Shown here: positions 52,761-64,000 of the stretch, piece by piece
Numbering within the stretch: the first letter of the stretch is position 1
Layout of the letters: each line of letters starts with the position of its first letter
Source: Volvox africanus
Taxonomy: Eukaryota > Chlorophyta > Chlorophyceae > Chlamydomonadales > Volvocaceae
Assembly: GCA_030268105.1 (NCBI GenBank)
Contig: BSDZ01000003.1
Coordinates: 4,340,001-4,404,000 of the forward strand
Direction: 5' to 3'
Length of the DNA: 64,000 nt
Made by a program: the position numbers and the translations under genes
The notes under the pieces: generated by a model
Seen by the model: only the letters and a program-made list of their open reading frames with translations
What the model was told of the DNA's origin: nothing
Database searches by the model: none

Positions 52761-55700
52761 CTACTTGCCAGCCACGGTCTTGACCCACATGTCAAGCGTG
52801 TCAACATCACGCCGCTCGCTGGGATACTTGATAACCTGCAGGAGAGGCCGAAATTTGTACAGTCGGCTAAAATGTACGTGCACCATTCGAGGATCCGCAA
52901 GGGTTCTATTCCAATCGTAAGGTCCGGAGCCTTGCCTATCCGTGGCTGCCTGGAGACCGGCCGGCTCTATTTCATCACACTTTCATCATCACACTTTCAC
53001 AAATGACCAGAAAGTTTGGCACGGCCAAACCGATTATAAATCAAGGCAGGGACCATGGGTTTGTGGGCATCTCACCCAACGAAAGTCTTCGACGCTTAGC
53101 CAACCTTACCTGCTTGCTGTCGGGCGGCATGTAAACAATTGTGGGGAACGTCTTTAGCTGCAGGTTGTCATTGCAAAACTCCCGATCAATATCGGCTTGG
53201 TACTTGGCCACTGTGACGTTGCTATCCGTCAGCCGCGCAGCCAGGGCCTCGTATGAGGGCTCCAGAGCTTGGCAAAAGCGACACCATGGCGCATAAAGCA
53301 CCGCTAGCGTGCCCTTGGCACGCTTCCCCTCCGCCAAGGCCCGAACCTCCTCCTTGCTGAGCGTCGCCACTGTGCTACCTGCGCCACCACACCAGTCGGC
53401 AAAGCACGGAAGGATCAACGGCTAGGGATGAGGATGGCGACCAAACATAACATTTAGAAAATGCGAACAGGAACACATGCAATTGCGGAGCAAAAAAACG
53501 TGCGCCAAGTGTGCCTTAAGGCAGCTTTGGGAAAGCCCCAGGGCGTACCGGACAACTTCCTACTGACCAACATGGACGTCCAGGTTACCTATCCGCCTCC
53601 AAGCACACCAGGCAGCCAGGCCAGCCTGCACTGGTGGACTGAACTGTGGTTGAACTTTTCATCGCCCAACCACAAGCTTACAGTCCCCTCGCCCAACATA
53701 CCCGCTGGCCACAAGTCCCGTTCCACCTTCCGCTCCTCCACGGTGCCGTCTCCCTTCTTGATGTTGCCGCTGTGCAGGCCGCACTCCTTGGCAGCCGCGT
53801 CCTCCCACCACCAGCGGCCCTCGCGCTCCGCCTGATTTGGCAGTACTGGCCGGGTGCAGGGCTCGCAGCCAATTGAGATGTACCCGCAGCTGTGCAGCGA
53901 GTTGACCGGAACGTTCTGCAGCAGCACCACAAGCAGCTGGTAACAAGGCGAAAACGAGCCAGCATAGCTAGCACACCAGAGCTGCCATCAGCACGAACGC
54001 AACCACCCACACGCCGCATCAATGCGCCTTCAAAGGTCACGGCCGGGCTGCCCACAAGGGCTGCTACCAGCAAAATTAGATTCATGACGAATATGTTGCG
54101 CCCCTAGAACGGCACCGTGGCCACTACAAGCCCCGAGCCTGCCTGTAAAAGGGGCACTGTTAGTACTGTCAGCTGCTAAAAGGCCTCAGCATAGCAGTGA
54201 TGAGCTACGCCATGGTGAGTGACAGCTGTCTACGGTAAACCCTCTCCTGAAGGCCGAACGAGCGACACCGCAAGAATCCATGGGTGGGCAACACGCCTTG
54301 CGAAATGTATCTCCTCGACACAAAATTAACTATGGCTCTGCTATGTTTTGCCCCGGGAACAGCACAGTGGCCACAGAAGGCCCAGGGCCGGCGTTTCAAA
54401 GCTAATTCATTATCAGCTGTTCAAAGGCCGCAGAAAAGCAAAAATGGCTATACAATTGTGAGTGGTGATGGGCCACCATGACGTTACAGATGGCTTGCAT
54501 CCGCCATTGTGCCGTATCAATGTGCTTTAAAAGGTGAAGGCCGGGCTGCCCACAAGGGCTGCTACCAGCAAAGCTAAATTCATGACGGATATGTTGTGCC
54601 CCTAGAACGGCACCGTGGCCACTACAAGCCCCGAGCCTGCCTGTAAAAGGGGCACTGTTATTACTGTCAGCTGTTAAAAGGCCTCAGCATAGCAGTGATG
54701 AGCTAAGCCATGGTGAGTGACAGCTGTCTACGGCCCCGTCTTGGATAGGGACTGAACAAGCCTTTGATCAACACCGCAAGATTCCATGCAAAGCACTAAC
54801 TCACCATGACACGCAGGAAGTTCCAGACCTCTACCGAGGTGATATTGGACAGTGGATTGTACTTGATGAGCGAGCCAGGGCCGCCGTCCACACCCTCAAA
54901 CACTGGGTCCACTTGAACAACTGGCACCTCCGTGCGGGTTCCTGGGGACTGGTCCTTACGTTGCCCTGTGATCCAGGCACGCAATGTCTTCAACTGCTTG
55001 CGCAGGGGCTTGACCTGCGATAGCAAATTTCTCGTAGGTCACGTGGGCCTAAGTTGCCAGCATGCAACACATGTACTGACTCATTACTGACCTAGCAGCC
55101 ATGCCACAGGGCCAAGCCACTCATAAACCAGCTGTGCGTAAGATCGAAAAACTACGAGTTTTGCTTTGGAGCCGACCTGGCCAGCCTCCCTTCACCAACC
55201 GGTCGGATACTGGCATGCCTTTGTAACGCACGCTTTGTGACGCACCTTACGAATGCGGCAGCACTCGTTGTGGCCGTCTTCATAGAAGGAGAAGAGCCCC
55301 TTGGCTCTCACAAGGTCTATCACCTCCTGGGCTTCCGGAAAGGTGTACTCAATCCGAATCTTGTAGTGCTTCTCCACCGCATCGAACAAACGGTAGGTCT
55401 CCGGATTCAGGCGGCCAGTGTCCAAGCTGGATTGGTTGACGATGTGCGGGTACAGGAAACATTGGAGGGGGCCGCAGGAGGACGCTTGATACTCACTTAG
55501 GGGTGAAATATGAGTTTATGCCCGAAGGAGCTCCCTCTGTATGTGCCTTACTACTCTCCATAGCATGCAAAATCAACGATATGGACCCAGGTCAGCCATG
55601 ACCAGTTCCCTGGCTTCCCGCGATTTCATCCTGTGTAACAAGAAATTCAGAGCCAAGATGACGACCCCAGTTACAGCTGTTAAACGCCATGGTGCCTGCT

Positions 55701-56339
55701 CCTACCTGAAGACCCGGTACGGGCGGCCAGTCAAGTGGGCATACTCAATGAGAGCCACATCTTCCGCACCACTGAAGGCGATGGCGACATCCGAACCAAA
55801 GGTCTTAAGAGCCTGCAGGCGCGATGTTTGGCGTGTCAAGAGGCACAAGTCAGTGGACTTGTGCGGCGGGTGGCAGGCCATGACGAAGGGAAACTAGCAA
55901 CCCGTCCTCCCCGGGCCCCGGATAAAGCTTTTAGTAAATCTTTACTGCTGCTGCTGTTCCATGTAAGCAGACTTTGAGCTTACGTAAAACCTACATGATC
56001 CATAATTACGAGCGGCGAGCCCAACTCCATCTCGGAAGCAAGCGCCTCCCAGTTCGGCTTCGTAGCAACGGCAGCAGCATTCACCTTCAATAAATAAAAG
56101 AAGCAGCAGGATTCAAATTGCTGATCCGGGCCTGGTCACGCAGCGCAATTTAGCAGCCTACCTGGGGAACGCGTGCCACGTTCGTGCGAACATGAACGCG
56201 CCTGGCAGCCGGCGGAGCGGCAGCTCGATGAGCAGAGAACGTGCGGCCCTACGCGGCGGTGGATCATCCCTTTCGTGAACGCGCCGACAAAGGCAAGATA
56301 AAGTGGAGTAACACATTACTGCACCTGGGTGAGCTGCAT
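52761..56339 (-). CDS. APR1: Plastid adenosine 5'-phosphosulfate reductase (9 exons)
   Basis: APS reductase reduces APS to sulfite in plastid sulfate assimilation, using glutathione through a fused thioredoxin/glutaredoxin-like domain. Exons in transcript order: 56339-56325, 56248-56162, 56084-55995, 55812-55706, 55426-55246, 55014-54805, 53915-53702, 53378-53110, 52835-52761. The product is 415 aa. The reductase domain carries [39 protein letters not shown] and [18 protein letters not shown], then [14 protein letters not shown]. The Cys pair plus CxxC are the 4Fe-4S ligands. [14 protein letters not shown] holds the catalytic Cys. The C-terminal domain has [20 protein letters not shown] (CxxC active site) and the TFPTIVY loop. 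The five-codon first exon (MQLTQ) is the weakest part; the exon after it has an in-frame stop two codons upstream, so some upstream exon is required. Intron 6 contains a threefold repeat. Confidence 0.93.
54013..54235. repeat. Intronic tandem repeat, copy A (APS reductase intron 6)
   Basis: 223 bp that match 54511-54733 without indels, with about 14 substitutions. Similarity continues weakly downstream (CACCGCAAGAATCCATG). Confidence 0.85.
54319..54468. repeat. Intronic tandem repeat, diverged middle copy
   Basis: A degenerate third copy between the two good ones. Blocks in the same order are AAAATTAA-TATG, GAACAGCACAGTGGCCACAGAAGG, CAGCTGTTCAAAGGCC and GTGAGTG. This suggests a unit of about 240-250 bp tandemly triplicated. 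Confidence 0.6.
54511..54733. repeat. Intronic tandem repeat, copy C (APS reductase intron 6)
   Basis: 223 bp matching 54013-54235 at an offset of 498 bp, about two repeat units. It ends about 70 bp before the donor side of exon 6. Confidence 0.85.
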
Positions 56340-56792
56340 TACTTCCGTAGTAAGAAATACAGAATTTCCGTGCCTAATCAAAGGGTACATACATTTTTGG
56401 GGATCCTTCTTAAGTCGGAGACCGCCAGCTCGGGGCCTTATGCCTCAAACCGCCCCAGAATCATTATCATAGCATGCATAATGTGAACATCTGCTAGGAA
56501 GTTATACCACTTATTTCTGGACATTAGGCACGGATTCTTTCTTAGTCTGAAGGATAACCCTGTGTCGTCCCCCAGTGTTCTTGACGGTGAACCTGTGTAA
56601 TATGCAGCCGTTGTAAGTATAATTCTCCAAAGGACGTTGTGTAAATAATTACTCTTTATGACATTGATATGCTTGCCTAACGATGCGAGCTATGGTGACC
56701 CGGGGCGTTGACGCGGGAGGCCGCATACTAGGTAGGTTGCGAACTTCTAGTGAATGGCCTATCCTCCCACCCTCCGTAGGTACCGCAGCAAC
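56340..56792. promoter_or_regulatory. Divergent promoter region, APS reductase / CHI-like gene
   Basis: 453 bp between the two predicted start codons, which face away from each other. It is A/T-richer than the flanking exons. No clear TATA box or repeated motif was seen. Confidence 0.4.
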
Positions 56793-59416
56793 ATGCGCTC
56801 CACACGTCTGGCGCATGGATATGCACCCTTTCCGGTAAGGTGTTCTGCAGCCCTCCGTAACGCCCGACCTTCCTTAGTCCGTCGCCTTGCAACTGTAGGC
56901 AGTGGCACTCCGCACAAGTCACATATGCCGAAAGAGCTGCGTGCCCGTGCGTGCGTCGTTAACCGTCAAGGATGCGCAGTCTGGGGTCGAGTTCCTGCTT
57001 GCGCAGAAATTCTGGTGAGCCCAGCATGCCCGGTTGCGTGTGTCAGGCAGCTCTCATGGCTGGTCGGCTACCCGTTTTTGACACCTCAGATAGGCAAGCT
57101 GTAGGAAGTTCGATGCGTATTTTTATATCCTTGTCTGATTTGGACACATCGCATTTTCGTGGCCTGATCTGTGGCAGTGTAAATCAATTGCAGCGCCTAG
57201 CCCGACACCGACTACTGCCGGAACGTTCTTGCGGTCCACCCTACTGTTGCCTTCATATGGACGATGGCTGTCTATCTTGTCATTTCCAGCGGCAGCTACT
57301 CCGGACAGTTGGGCACTGCGACACTCACAAAGCTGCTGTCCCGAATACGCATTCCAATAGCTCGTCGTTCGAGCAAGTGACATGATGATGATCTGCAGCC
57401 GCCCGTCAGCTCAAAGATTGTCATGCACCCTGTCAGTCAATCAGTCAGCTGCCGCCGCCGACTGTGCATGCGATTGCTTCCACCCGACTTACAGGCAGGG
57501 CGAGGCATACCGCTGCCTGGGCGCCGGGACGCGATCTAAACAGATCGTGTTTGTGAACGTCAAGGTGAGCGTGACTTGCGGCATTATTCCTGCCCATAAA
57601 TCTGAAGGCCATCGCGTTCGCATTGCATGTATGTGAGCTGAGGTGCGACCCGTGTGCTAGGCTATTCCGGAGGATTCCCGCAACTGTACTGTAATGAAGT
57701 TTCCACAGAGGCTTCGTCGGGACCTGCAGGGTCCACTAAAGCGATCTGCATAGCCGACACCATGGGATAAAGTCACCACCAAAGCGCCACCGGTGCAGTG
57801 TAGTACCGTAAGTGTGTACCGTGCATGACGACAATTGGGTTTCGGCGTCCTCGCATCTTCGCCCCGTGTGCGCCCCGATTACCCTTTGCTGCTAAGTCCA
57901 GGTGTACTCGGTAGCTGCCTACGTGGAGGCTGACCGCGCCGCAAGGGAGCTGGGGGTACGGCAGCGGGGTGGCTTCTTCGAGAGCGATGATGACTACTGT
58001 TCCGCGATCCTGGATGGAGCGTTCAACAAGGTCCTGACGGTGAGACATTGTGCTTCCCCACGTGGGTTTCCTGTGTGCACACGGTCATGCACAGGTGTGG
58101 CAGCCCCGGCCGCTCGGCTCAGGCCGCGGACGTCCTGGCATGTAACAATGCTTGCTGTGGTCGAGCCTGCATGCACCAGACGTTTTAGAGACAGTATGCA
58201 AGCAAACATCTCGTGATCTTACCTGCCTAACTTTGCGACGTTATTCCTTTCTTCCCTCCCGGGTTGCCGAAGCATATGGGCCAGGAGATGGTTTTGTTGC
58301 CGTGCCAGTGGTTATTTTCCTATCCTTGCGCAAGGCGGGTGCTGAAACGGAGAATGACGCAATGAGCAGTTACACTATATTGCACCTGGCCCTGCGGCCT
58401 CCCTTCTATCCATTCCGTGAACTCCCAGCTGCATTTGGTCCGTGACGTCACGGGAGAGCAGTTCACAGAGGCGATCAACAAGAGTCTGCTGCCCCGCATG
58501 CAGTTGGCAGGTGAGGACACCGTTGGATAGCCAACTCCTCGTTCCTGTGTCCTAGCCTGGTGTTGATTCCCACGTTGCATCCGCTGTCCTTGCGCTCGAT
58601 CATGTCATCGTGGTTTAACCCAATGATTGGTGAAACGGTTTTGAAGCTCAGGGTTCGATATCGTCCGGGTTCAATTTACGTCTTTCTCCCGTACGCACGG
58701 CTCACCGTGTTCTTCTCTCCGGATCTCTGTGCACAGGTGACACTGCCTCACTCGACCAGTTCAACGCATACTTCAACAGTAAGAACCTAGCCAACAATAC
58801 GGAGGTGCTGCTGCTATGGAGCATGGCGGGCGACCTAGAGGTCCTGGTCACGCCGCCAATCTCCTCTCCGCAGGAGTACGGCGAGGTGCGTCGGCTCAGC
58901 GGCCAGGGCAATCAGAGCGAATGAAGGGGTAATGTAGTCATATCAGTCCAGCGCCCTTCCATCACTTGAGAGCGATGACCCAAGAGCTAGAGCCTTGATA
59001 TAGTTGCCGCCGTTGCACGATACGCAGGCCGCGCTCACCGGGTCAGTCAGTCTTCTGTTCCCTGTAATGAATTTTGCTATGGGCATGGCTCTTCCCTGCT
59101 CTGGTTTTTATACTTGCGCTCTTTGTGCTGGTCGAAATAATGACTCGCGGAAGCAATAATATCACTTTCCATTCTTCACATCGCAATTAAACTTAAGTGT
59201 TGTTAGCCCATGAAGCTGTTGGCTGTACCCGGATCACCGTCCCTTATGCAGGAGAAGCCTGAGATGCGCATCAACAGCCCGGCGCTCGGCCGCGGGCTGT
59301 TCGAGATATTCCTGGGCAGCAGCCCCGTGGTACCCGATGCACGCACCGAGTGGGTTAAGGGCGCCAAGGCCCTGCTCGAGAGCGAGAACGTCAAACGCGC
59401 GTCACGGAAGGCCTAG
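56793..59416 (+). CDS. Plastid chalcone-isomerase-fold protein, fatty-acid-binding type (7 exons)
   Basis: CHI-fold proteins of the FAP/CHI-like type bind fatty acids in plastids and lack proven isomerase activity. Exons: 56793-56834, 56899-57014, 57495-57564, 57902-58039, 58429-58510, 58737-58885, 59252-59416. The product is 253 aa. After an Arg/Ser-rich presequence come VKDAQSGVEFLLAQKFW-QGEAYRCLGAGTRSKQIVF, VYSVAAYVEADRAARELG, LVRDVTGEQFTEAINKSLLPRM, DTASLDQFNAYFNSKNL and LGRGLFEIFLGSSPVVPDAR. These are the CHI-family strand and helix blocks in order. The split codons at introns 2 and 5 (Trp, Gly) fit exactly. The first exon is only 14 codons but has a strong GTAAGG donor. The role in lipid or flavonoid-like metabolism is inferred from the family only. 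Confidence 0.85.
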
Positions 59417-61558
59417 ATACTTTGGCATGTGCCTAGAGTGATTGCTGTTTCGGAGCTTCAGCAGTAAGAGCTGGCTGTTATACTGATGTAAGCATTCGCA
59501 CGTTTTGTATACCGCCGTTTTGTTGGTGCGCTGGTAGTGCGGATCAATGAGTCGCAGGATGAGTCGCAGGATGTCGTAACGTGCACTGCGCATTAAGCCA
59601 GTTTTGGAGTGTTTTGGAGTCGCTGCGGGTTTTGATGTTGGCATGAGGATAGCTGAACATGGTTTGGGATGTATAGAGGCGCGATCGATCTCAGCTGAGT
59701 TTGTTCGGCTGTAATTTCGTTTGGCTTGCAGGAGGATTTGGGGTGTCTGAACGGCCAACGTATGAGTGCGGCAGCGACTTACGCAGGGCAATAAGCTTCC
59801 GTAGACTCGCAGGTCGTCTTCCAAAAGATAGGAGTATCCATGTACTGGGCAGGATTGTATTGGCTGTTACATCTGTTAGGTGTGTAAACATGCCGTTTAA
59901 AGGTAGCAAACACCATAGAGCAGTGGTAGATAGATGGCCGGATACAGAAGCAGAAAGTTGCGGCTATTATTCCCACGATTAAGTTGCTCAAGAAACATCG
60001 TGGTCTTGATATCTAAGTCTCACGGGCGGAGCTCATTGATCCTGTTGTACTTGCAACATACCTGCAAAATCCTGGCACTTGTATTTCCTAATAGAGCGCC
60101 AGGAGCTCCGCATCGCAGCCACCGTGAGTAAAGGCGCGACTCTTAAGGCATCCCCCACAGGGGTATGTGTGTATTCATTGGCCTAAACGGTAGCATTCCG
60201 CTTGCGTGTGAGGGCGTGAGGCAATTAGTGGTAGACAAGTTCGTGAGATCTCTATCCAATGAACATGTATGACTCGACAGGGGATTGACGATCGGGGTCG
60301 TCTGATGGCAAGCAGCACGGAAAGTTGGCATCTGTCCGTAGTTATATCGACTTCTATCGTCGTAACCCTTTGCAGTTGTCCATGCTTGTGAACTTTCTGG
60401 ACCGAGAAATGCGTCAGGTGCTGCACGTACGATTGCAAGGGAATTCTTGTCCCCTCCTGTTAGGTCCCTCATGACCCCTCATGTTGGCGGTGCTGACTGC
60501 AGCCGTCTCGAGGTTCTCTCCAGTCGCAAGCCGATGCGAATCGCTCCTAGGCTTGGAATCGCTCCTAGGCTTTGGCTGGCGATAGGTGTGCAGAACTGTT
60601 GCTGAGCCTACCGTGACTTTTTGACTTTCCTTATTATCACCTGATTGGGTCTGTGCCAAGCGTTTCGCGATATGGTTCACCCTTTCTGCCTACCACCTCG
60701 ACCCGCAACGATGCCCGACACTTACCGCATGGGGCCCCCAAAGACAATGATAGGATTATAGTTACCCTCGCAATTGTTGTCGGCCTCCTCTTTCCCGCGG
60801 CGAGACAGGACATGCGACTGTTGCAGCGACATCCAATAATCAACCACACCATTTACAAGCCAAGAGCGCATGTATGTGTTCCTGTTGCCTGACTGGTCGG
60901 CACAGCCTGCTAGGATTCGTTGAAAGATTCGAAAGGTTAAACACATAATAAGTGCGTTATGTTGATCCAACTTTCATTTACTTGTTCCTTAGCTTAAGTT
61001 TTTTTAACTTGATTTCCCATTGTTTGTTTTGCATGAGAAGAGTTGTAGCTGCGGTTACTGCTGGTCTTCTTGGTCTCAGTAATGAAACGCAATACCGCAT
61101 TTTCAGATAGCCAACATCAAAACATAATAGTTAAGGTACTACCTATTTAGTCTACCTCACTGTTGCTCGATGGCGGACTCCCCGTACGGTTAATGATACG
61201 GCACCCTGCTTTTCTAAGTAGAGCTCTCATAGTATGTTAATAGTGTTATCCTTAAGTTCCATTACATCGTAGTTGTATTGCTTCATTATTAGGCATTGCA
61301 TCATTAGACAGCAAGAATCCTGAAGGTCTTAGCTCCGGCGTCTGCCGCTTAGGTCATTACCGTCAACCTGCTAGGTTATCACCAATCACTGTGTTAGGTA
61401 TAGTAAATATACTGGTTACTCATAGGTTTTGTTGTGGCGGTAGGCTACCACGCGGCAGTGAAGATGCCGGTCGAGGTCGCTGGCACGATTAGTACCTTCG
61501 GGCAACAGGCAAGGCTAAGTTACTGATTTCTATGTCTTGACAAGAAAATAAAAATAAG
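59417..61558. other. Intergenic region between the CHI-like and PG-rich repeat genes
   Basis: 2.1 kb. Short open frames on both strands at 59400-60900 have no known domain. The stretch 60960-61560 is A/T-rich and lacks open frames. There is a small direct repeat near 60528-60570 (GCGAATCGCTCCTAGGCTTGGAATCGCTCC region). No gene is recognised. Confidence 0.45.
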
Positions 61559-62894
61559 ATGCCGGGATTTGGGCAATTAGCTCACCACTGGAGCGCAATG
61601 GCCGAATCCCCAGCTCGTAAGCTATGGAAAGGGACGTATCAGGTTTTGAACATTAGATAACGTCACAGTCACCCACTGATATGATTCGTACCTGCCGCAA
61701 AATCATCCACCCTTGCAGCCCCTGTCAACGAAACCGACAGAACCACGGACAAAGATCGGCACCGCTACGCGGACAGACAAGATCACCGGTGGGCAGTTTG
61801 TGCTAAAACTTCTCGGCGGCACCTCGAAGGGCGTTACTACCGACATTGCGAGTGGGTTTGGTCTTCAACCAAACTCTCGGGCGCAGTCTGCTCCCTCGTA
61901 CAGGGTAAGGACGCGATGTTTTTCTTTATTCCGCTTCCACATAGACCCGGGTTATTCTGGAAACGCCCGGCTTGAGAGGATATTCATGTCAGACTGTACG
62001 TACGTACTACATGGAAAATGCGAGCCGCCACCTACACAGGAGGTCGTTGCAAATATTGCTATCCTAGCGGCTTTCTTTGATCTTGAGCTTGTCCCGTAAA
62101 CGTTTCCTTTTCAGTTCGGCGGTCGCTTCAAATTGGACCACGAGGCGGGGGAGTCGAAACAAGGTTTGCCGGAGAGCCCTGGAACGGTATCGCGCTACGG
62201 TAACCCTGGGCCTGGTGCCTATGCCCCTCCGCGCCTAGCTGCGGATTCCGTCGGCAAGCAGACCCTGTCCATCAATCCAACCGCGCCTTTCACTCGAGTG
62301 GGTACCGAAAACCGCTTTGGCCACTTCAAGGACAACTTTGCGACGCCATCTCCGGGCGCCTGGAAGTGAGTCATTGTGGCTGTTGGTATTTGCGACTCAT
62401 TTGATTCATAAGGTCTCCTGATCTCCTAATAGTTATTCCATTTATTTTGCTGCCGCAGGCCTACCTCTGGATGGCTGGGTGATGCACCTACATACTCCTT
62501 CCATGGACAAGGCCGCCGGGCCGACATTTCAAAGGGCCTGCCCGGGAACCATTCTACAGCACTGCAGGACCCCGGCCCAGGCACATACGAGGCTCCATCG
62601 GCGCTCTTTAATCAAGCGTCGTCGATGAAGCCGACTGCTGCACGCACCCGAGTGGGCACTGCGGACCGTGAGACGCAGAGGCGCGTGTTCGTGACCAAGG
62701 GACATGAACGTGAGTCGATTGGGGCACACTCCCCAAGCCCTGCTGTGTACAGCCCCAACAATGGAGCGAGCTCCAAAGTACGGCAGGCAAGCAGCTGGAA
62801 ATTTGGCAGTGGCGACCGATTCTCCGAGGTCAAGTCGCAGAACGGGAGGAACCTCAAAATCCTCACGCCGGGTCCGGGCTCGTACGTCGTGTAA
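61559..62894 (+). CDS. Sperm-tail PG-rich repeat (SHIPPO-type) protein (4 exons)
   Basis: Proteins with STPGR repeats line or cap doublet microtubules in cilia and flagella. Exons: 61559-61642, 61719-61904, 62115-62365, 62459-62894. The product is 318 aa. PG-rich motifs recur with spacing typical of the family: NPGPGAYAPPRL, SPGAWKPTSG, DPGPGTYEAPSALF, SPSPAVYSPNN and TPGPGSYVV at the very C-terminus. Between them, RVGT-type boxes repeat (TKIGTATR, TRVGTENRFG, TRVGTADRE), with FKDNF and WKFGSGDRFSE. No signal peptide or membrane segment is seen. The first exon reads MPGFGQLAHHWSAMAESPAR and precedes a GTTTTG donor, which is weak, so the start is less certain than the rest. It suggests a flagellated organism. 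Confidence 0.85.
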
Positions 62895-64000
62895 ACATCC
62901 CAAGTGTTATCATCCCAATCGATGATCTGCTTTGACGAGCTGGGGTTGGTTGTGGCAGGTGTTTATTACATGTTTGCTCATTCTTTCGAGCTTACAACTG
63001 ATTATGTGGCGCAGACACTGCTCGTTCCTTCAGCTACTGGTTGTTTGATGGTGGTCAGGAGTCCCTTGGGCGGGCACTGCATGTGACATATTTAACGCTA
63101 GGCACCCGTGGCGGTATACGTGCGTATACGCCGTTGCAGTTAAGTTCCTTGGATGCTGGTGTCTGCATAAGCTAAGTGATAAGGTACTTCAAATAGTCCC
63201 CATTATGTAGCAGGTTGGGTGACGTTTGGCCGCGTCTGGTAGTTCCGTACTCGTGGCCGGTCTGCGAATTATATCCGCTCCACCAAAGAACGGCTGGCCC
63301 AGACATTCGCGGCGGAGTTCTTGTGGCCGTCTGAGCGCATGGCGTCCTGGACGTGACGGAACACAGGGAGATACTGTTGGGGTGGGGGGAAGATGTGTCG
63401 CTTGCTGCCCGCGCTGCATGGCGACCGACCATCTGACGCTGTTTGAAATGCGATAATGACTTCATAACGCAGCCCATCGGCCGCGTTCCTATCGGATATG
63501 CACCAAATGCTCACTGTTGACCGACGCTTAACTATGTACCTCTGGGATGGGTTGGATAATTGGGGCTTCCTGGGGGAGTTCATGCAGGGTGTGAGAGTCA
63601 TGCAGGGTTCATCGAATCAGATTTGGAGGTAGAGCTTCATAATATTTACGTGCAGTTTACTGCGCGACGGTGTCAAAGCGCAGGCTGCATCATGTGACGT
63701 CCGAGTGGAGGAGGCTTCATGACGGCATGCAGTTTTATTATTATGAAGCTAAGAACCGATTACGATGGTAGTTTGTATCTGTATATCTCTAGATAGTGCC
63801 AATGTGGTTTCTTGCAGGGGTGGTACCCAAGTGGTGCCTTATCGCTTCACCTTCTACATGGACCAGACATGAGTTCTTAAGTTTTTACGATTGTGCTGTC
63901 CACAGAATATGTTAGCTTCAGCCTTGGGGTAATGATTTACGGACCCAGCCGATATGGGCGCGCCGCCTAACGGGCATAATGCCTCCTTACGGGGTCCAGC
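62895..64000. other. 3' end of the window, no recognised gene
   Basis: Minus-strand frames at 63172-63477 and 63269-63601 overlap each other in different frames and match nothing I know. A plus-strand gene may lie beyond the window edge. I see no supportable exon. Confidence 0.35.

Noticed and set aside
56754..57104. Open frame of 116 codons starting MAYPPTLRRYRSN
   Set aside because: Only its part 56793-56834 is used, as exon 1 of the CHI-like gene. The following CHI-like exon (56899-57014) is read in a different frame that gives VKDAQSGVEF and joins exon 3 through a split Trp codon.

Overview
The window looks like nuclear DNA of a green alga, most likely a flagellated chlorophycean (Chlamydomonadales-type). 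The genes are cut into many short exons with GT-AG introns. The proteins include a plant/algal-type APS reductase with a fused thioredoxin domain, a plastid-type chalcone-isomerase-fold protein, an organellar HSP90 and a PG-rich-repeat flagellar-type protein. TGTAA, the usual green-algal polyadenylation signal, lies shortly downstream of several stop codons. Base composition is moderate and simple repeats are abundant. I could not fix the genus from sequence alone.

Layout. 1-1438: no recognisable gene. 1439-14456: two tandem mitochondrial citrate synthase genes with identical intron positions. Their 3' halves, introns included, are nearly identical, and a large compound microsatellite sits in an intron of the second copy. 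16075-17362 (-): Maf-type nucleotide pyrophosphatase. 18834-27023 (+): organellar HSP90 in 15 exons. 27024-30661: gene-poor. 30662-32667 (+): FHA-RING ubiquitin ligase. 33100-33561 (-): intronless ORMDL. 34031-36104 (+): GNAT acetyltransferase with a long low-complexity tail. 38319-41967 (+): translation elongation factor 2. 42734-45358 (+): TPR protein. 46510-48792 (+): Aven homologue. 49322-51779 (+): two small unrecognised genes. 52761-56339 (-): APS reductase, head-to-head with a CHI-like fatty-acid-binding-type gene at 56793-59416 (+). 61559-62894 (+): sperm-tail PG-rich repeat protein. 62895-64000: nothing recognised.

The exon models were built by hand from reading frame, GT/AG borders, phase continuity and remembered family sequence. 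Every recognised gene closes in frame from start to stop with compatible phases, which is the main support for the borders. The genes are mostly housekeeping: TCA cycle, protein folding, translation, sulfate assimilation and sphingolipid homeostasis. They do not form an operon-like system. The unusual content lies in genome dynamics: gene conversion between the citrate synthases, repeats duplicated between introns, microsatellite evolution and tiny first coding exons. A few lineage-restricted proteins add to this. I found no CRISPR, tRNA, rRNA or intact transposon.
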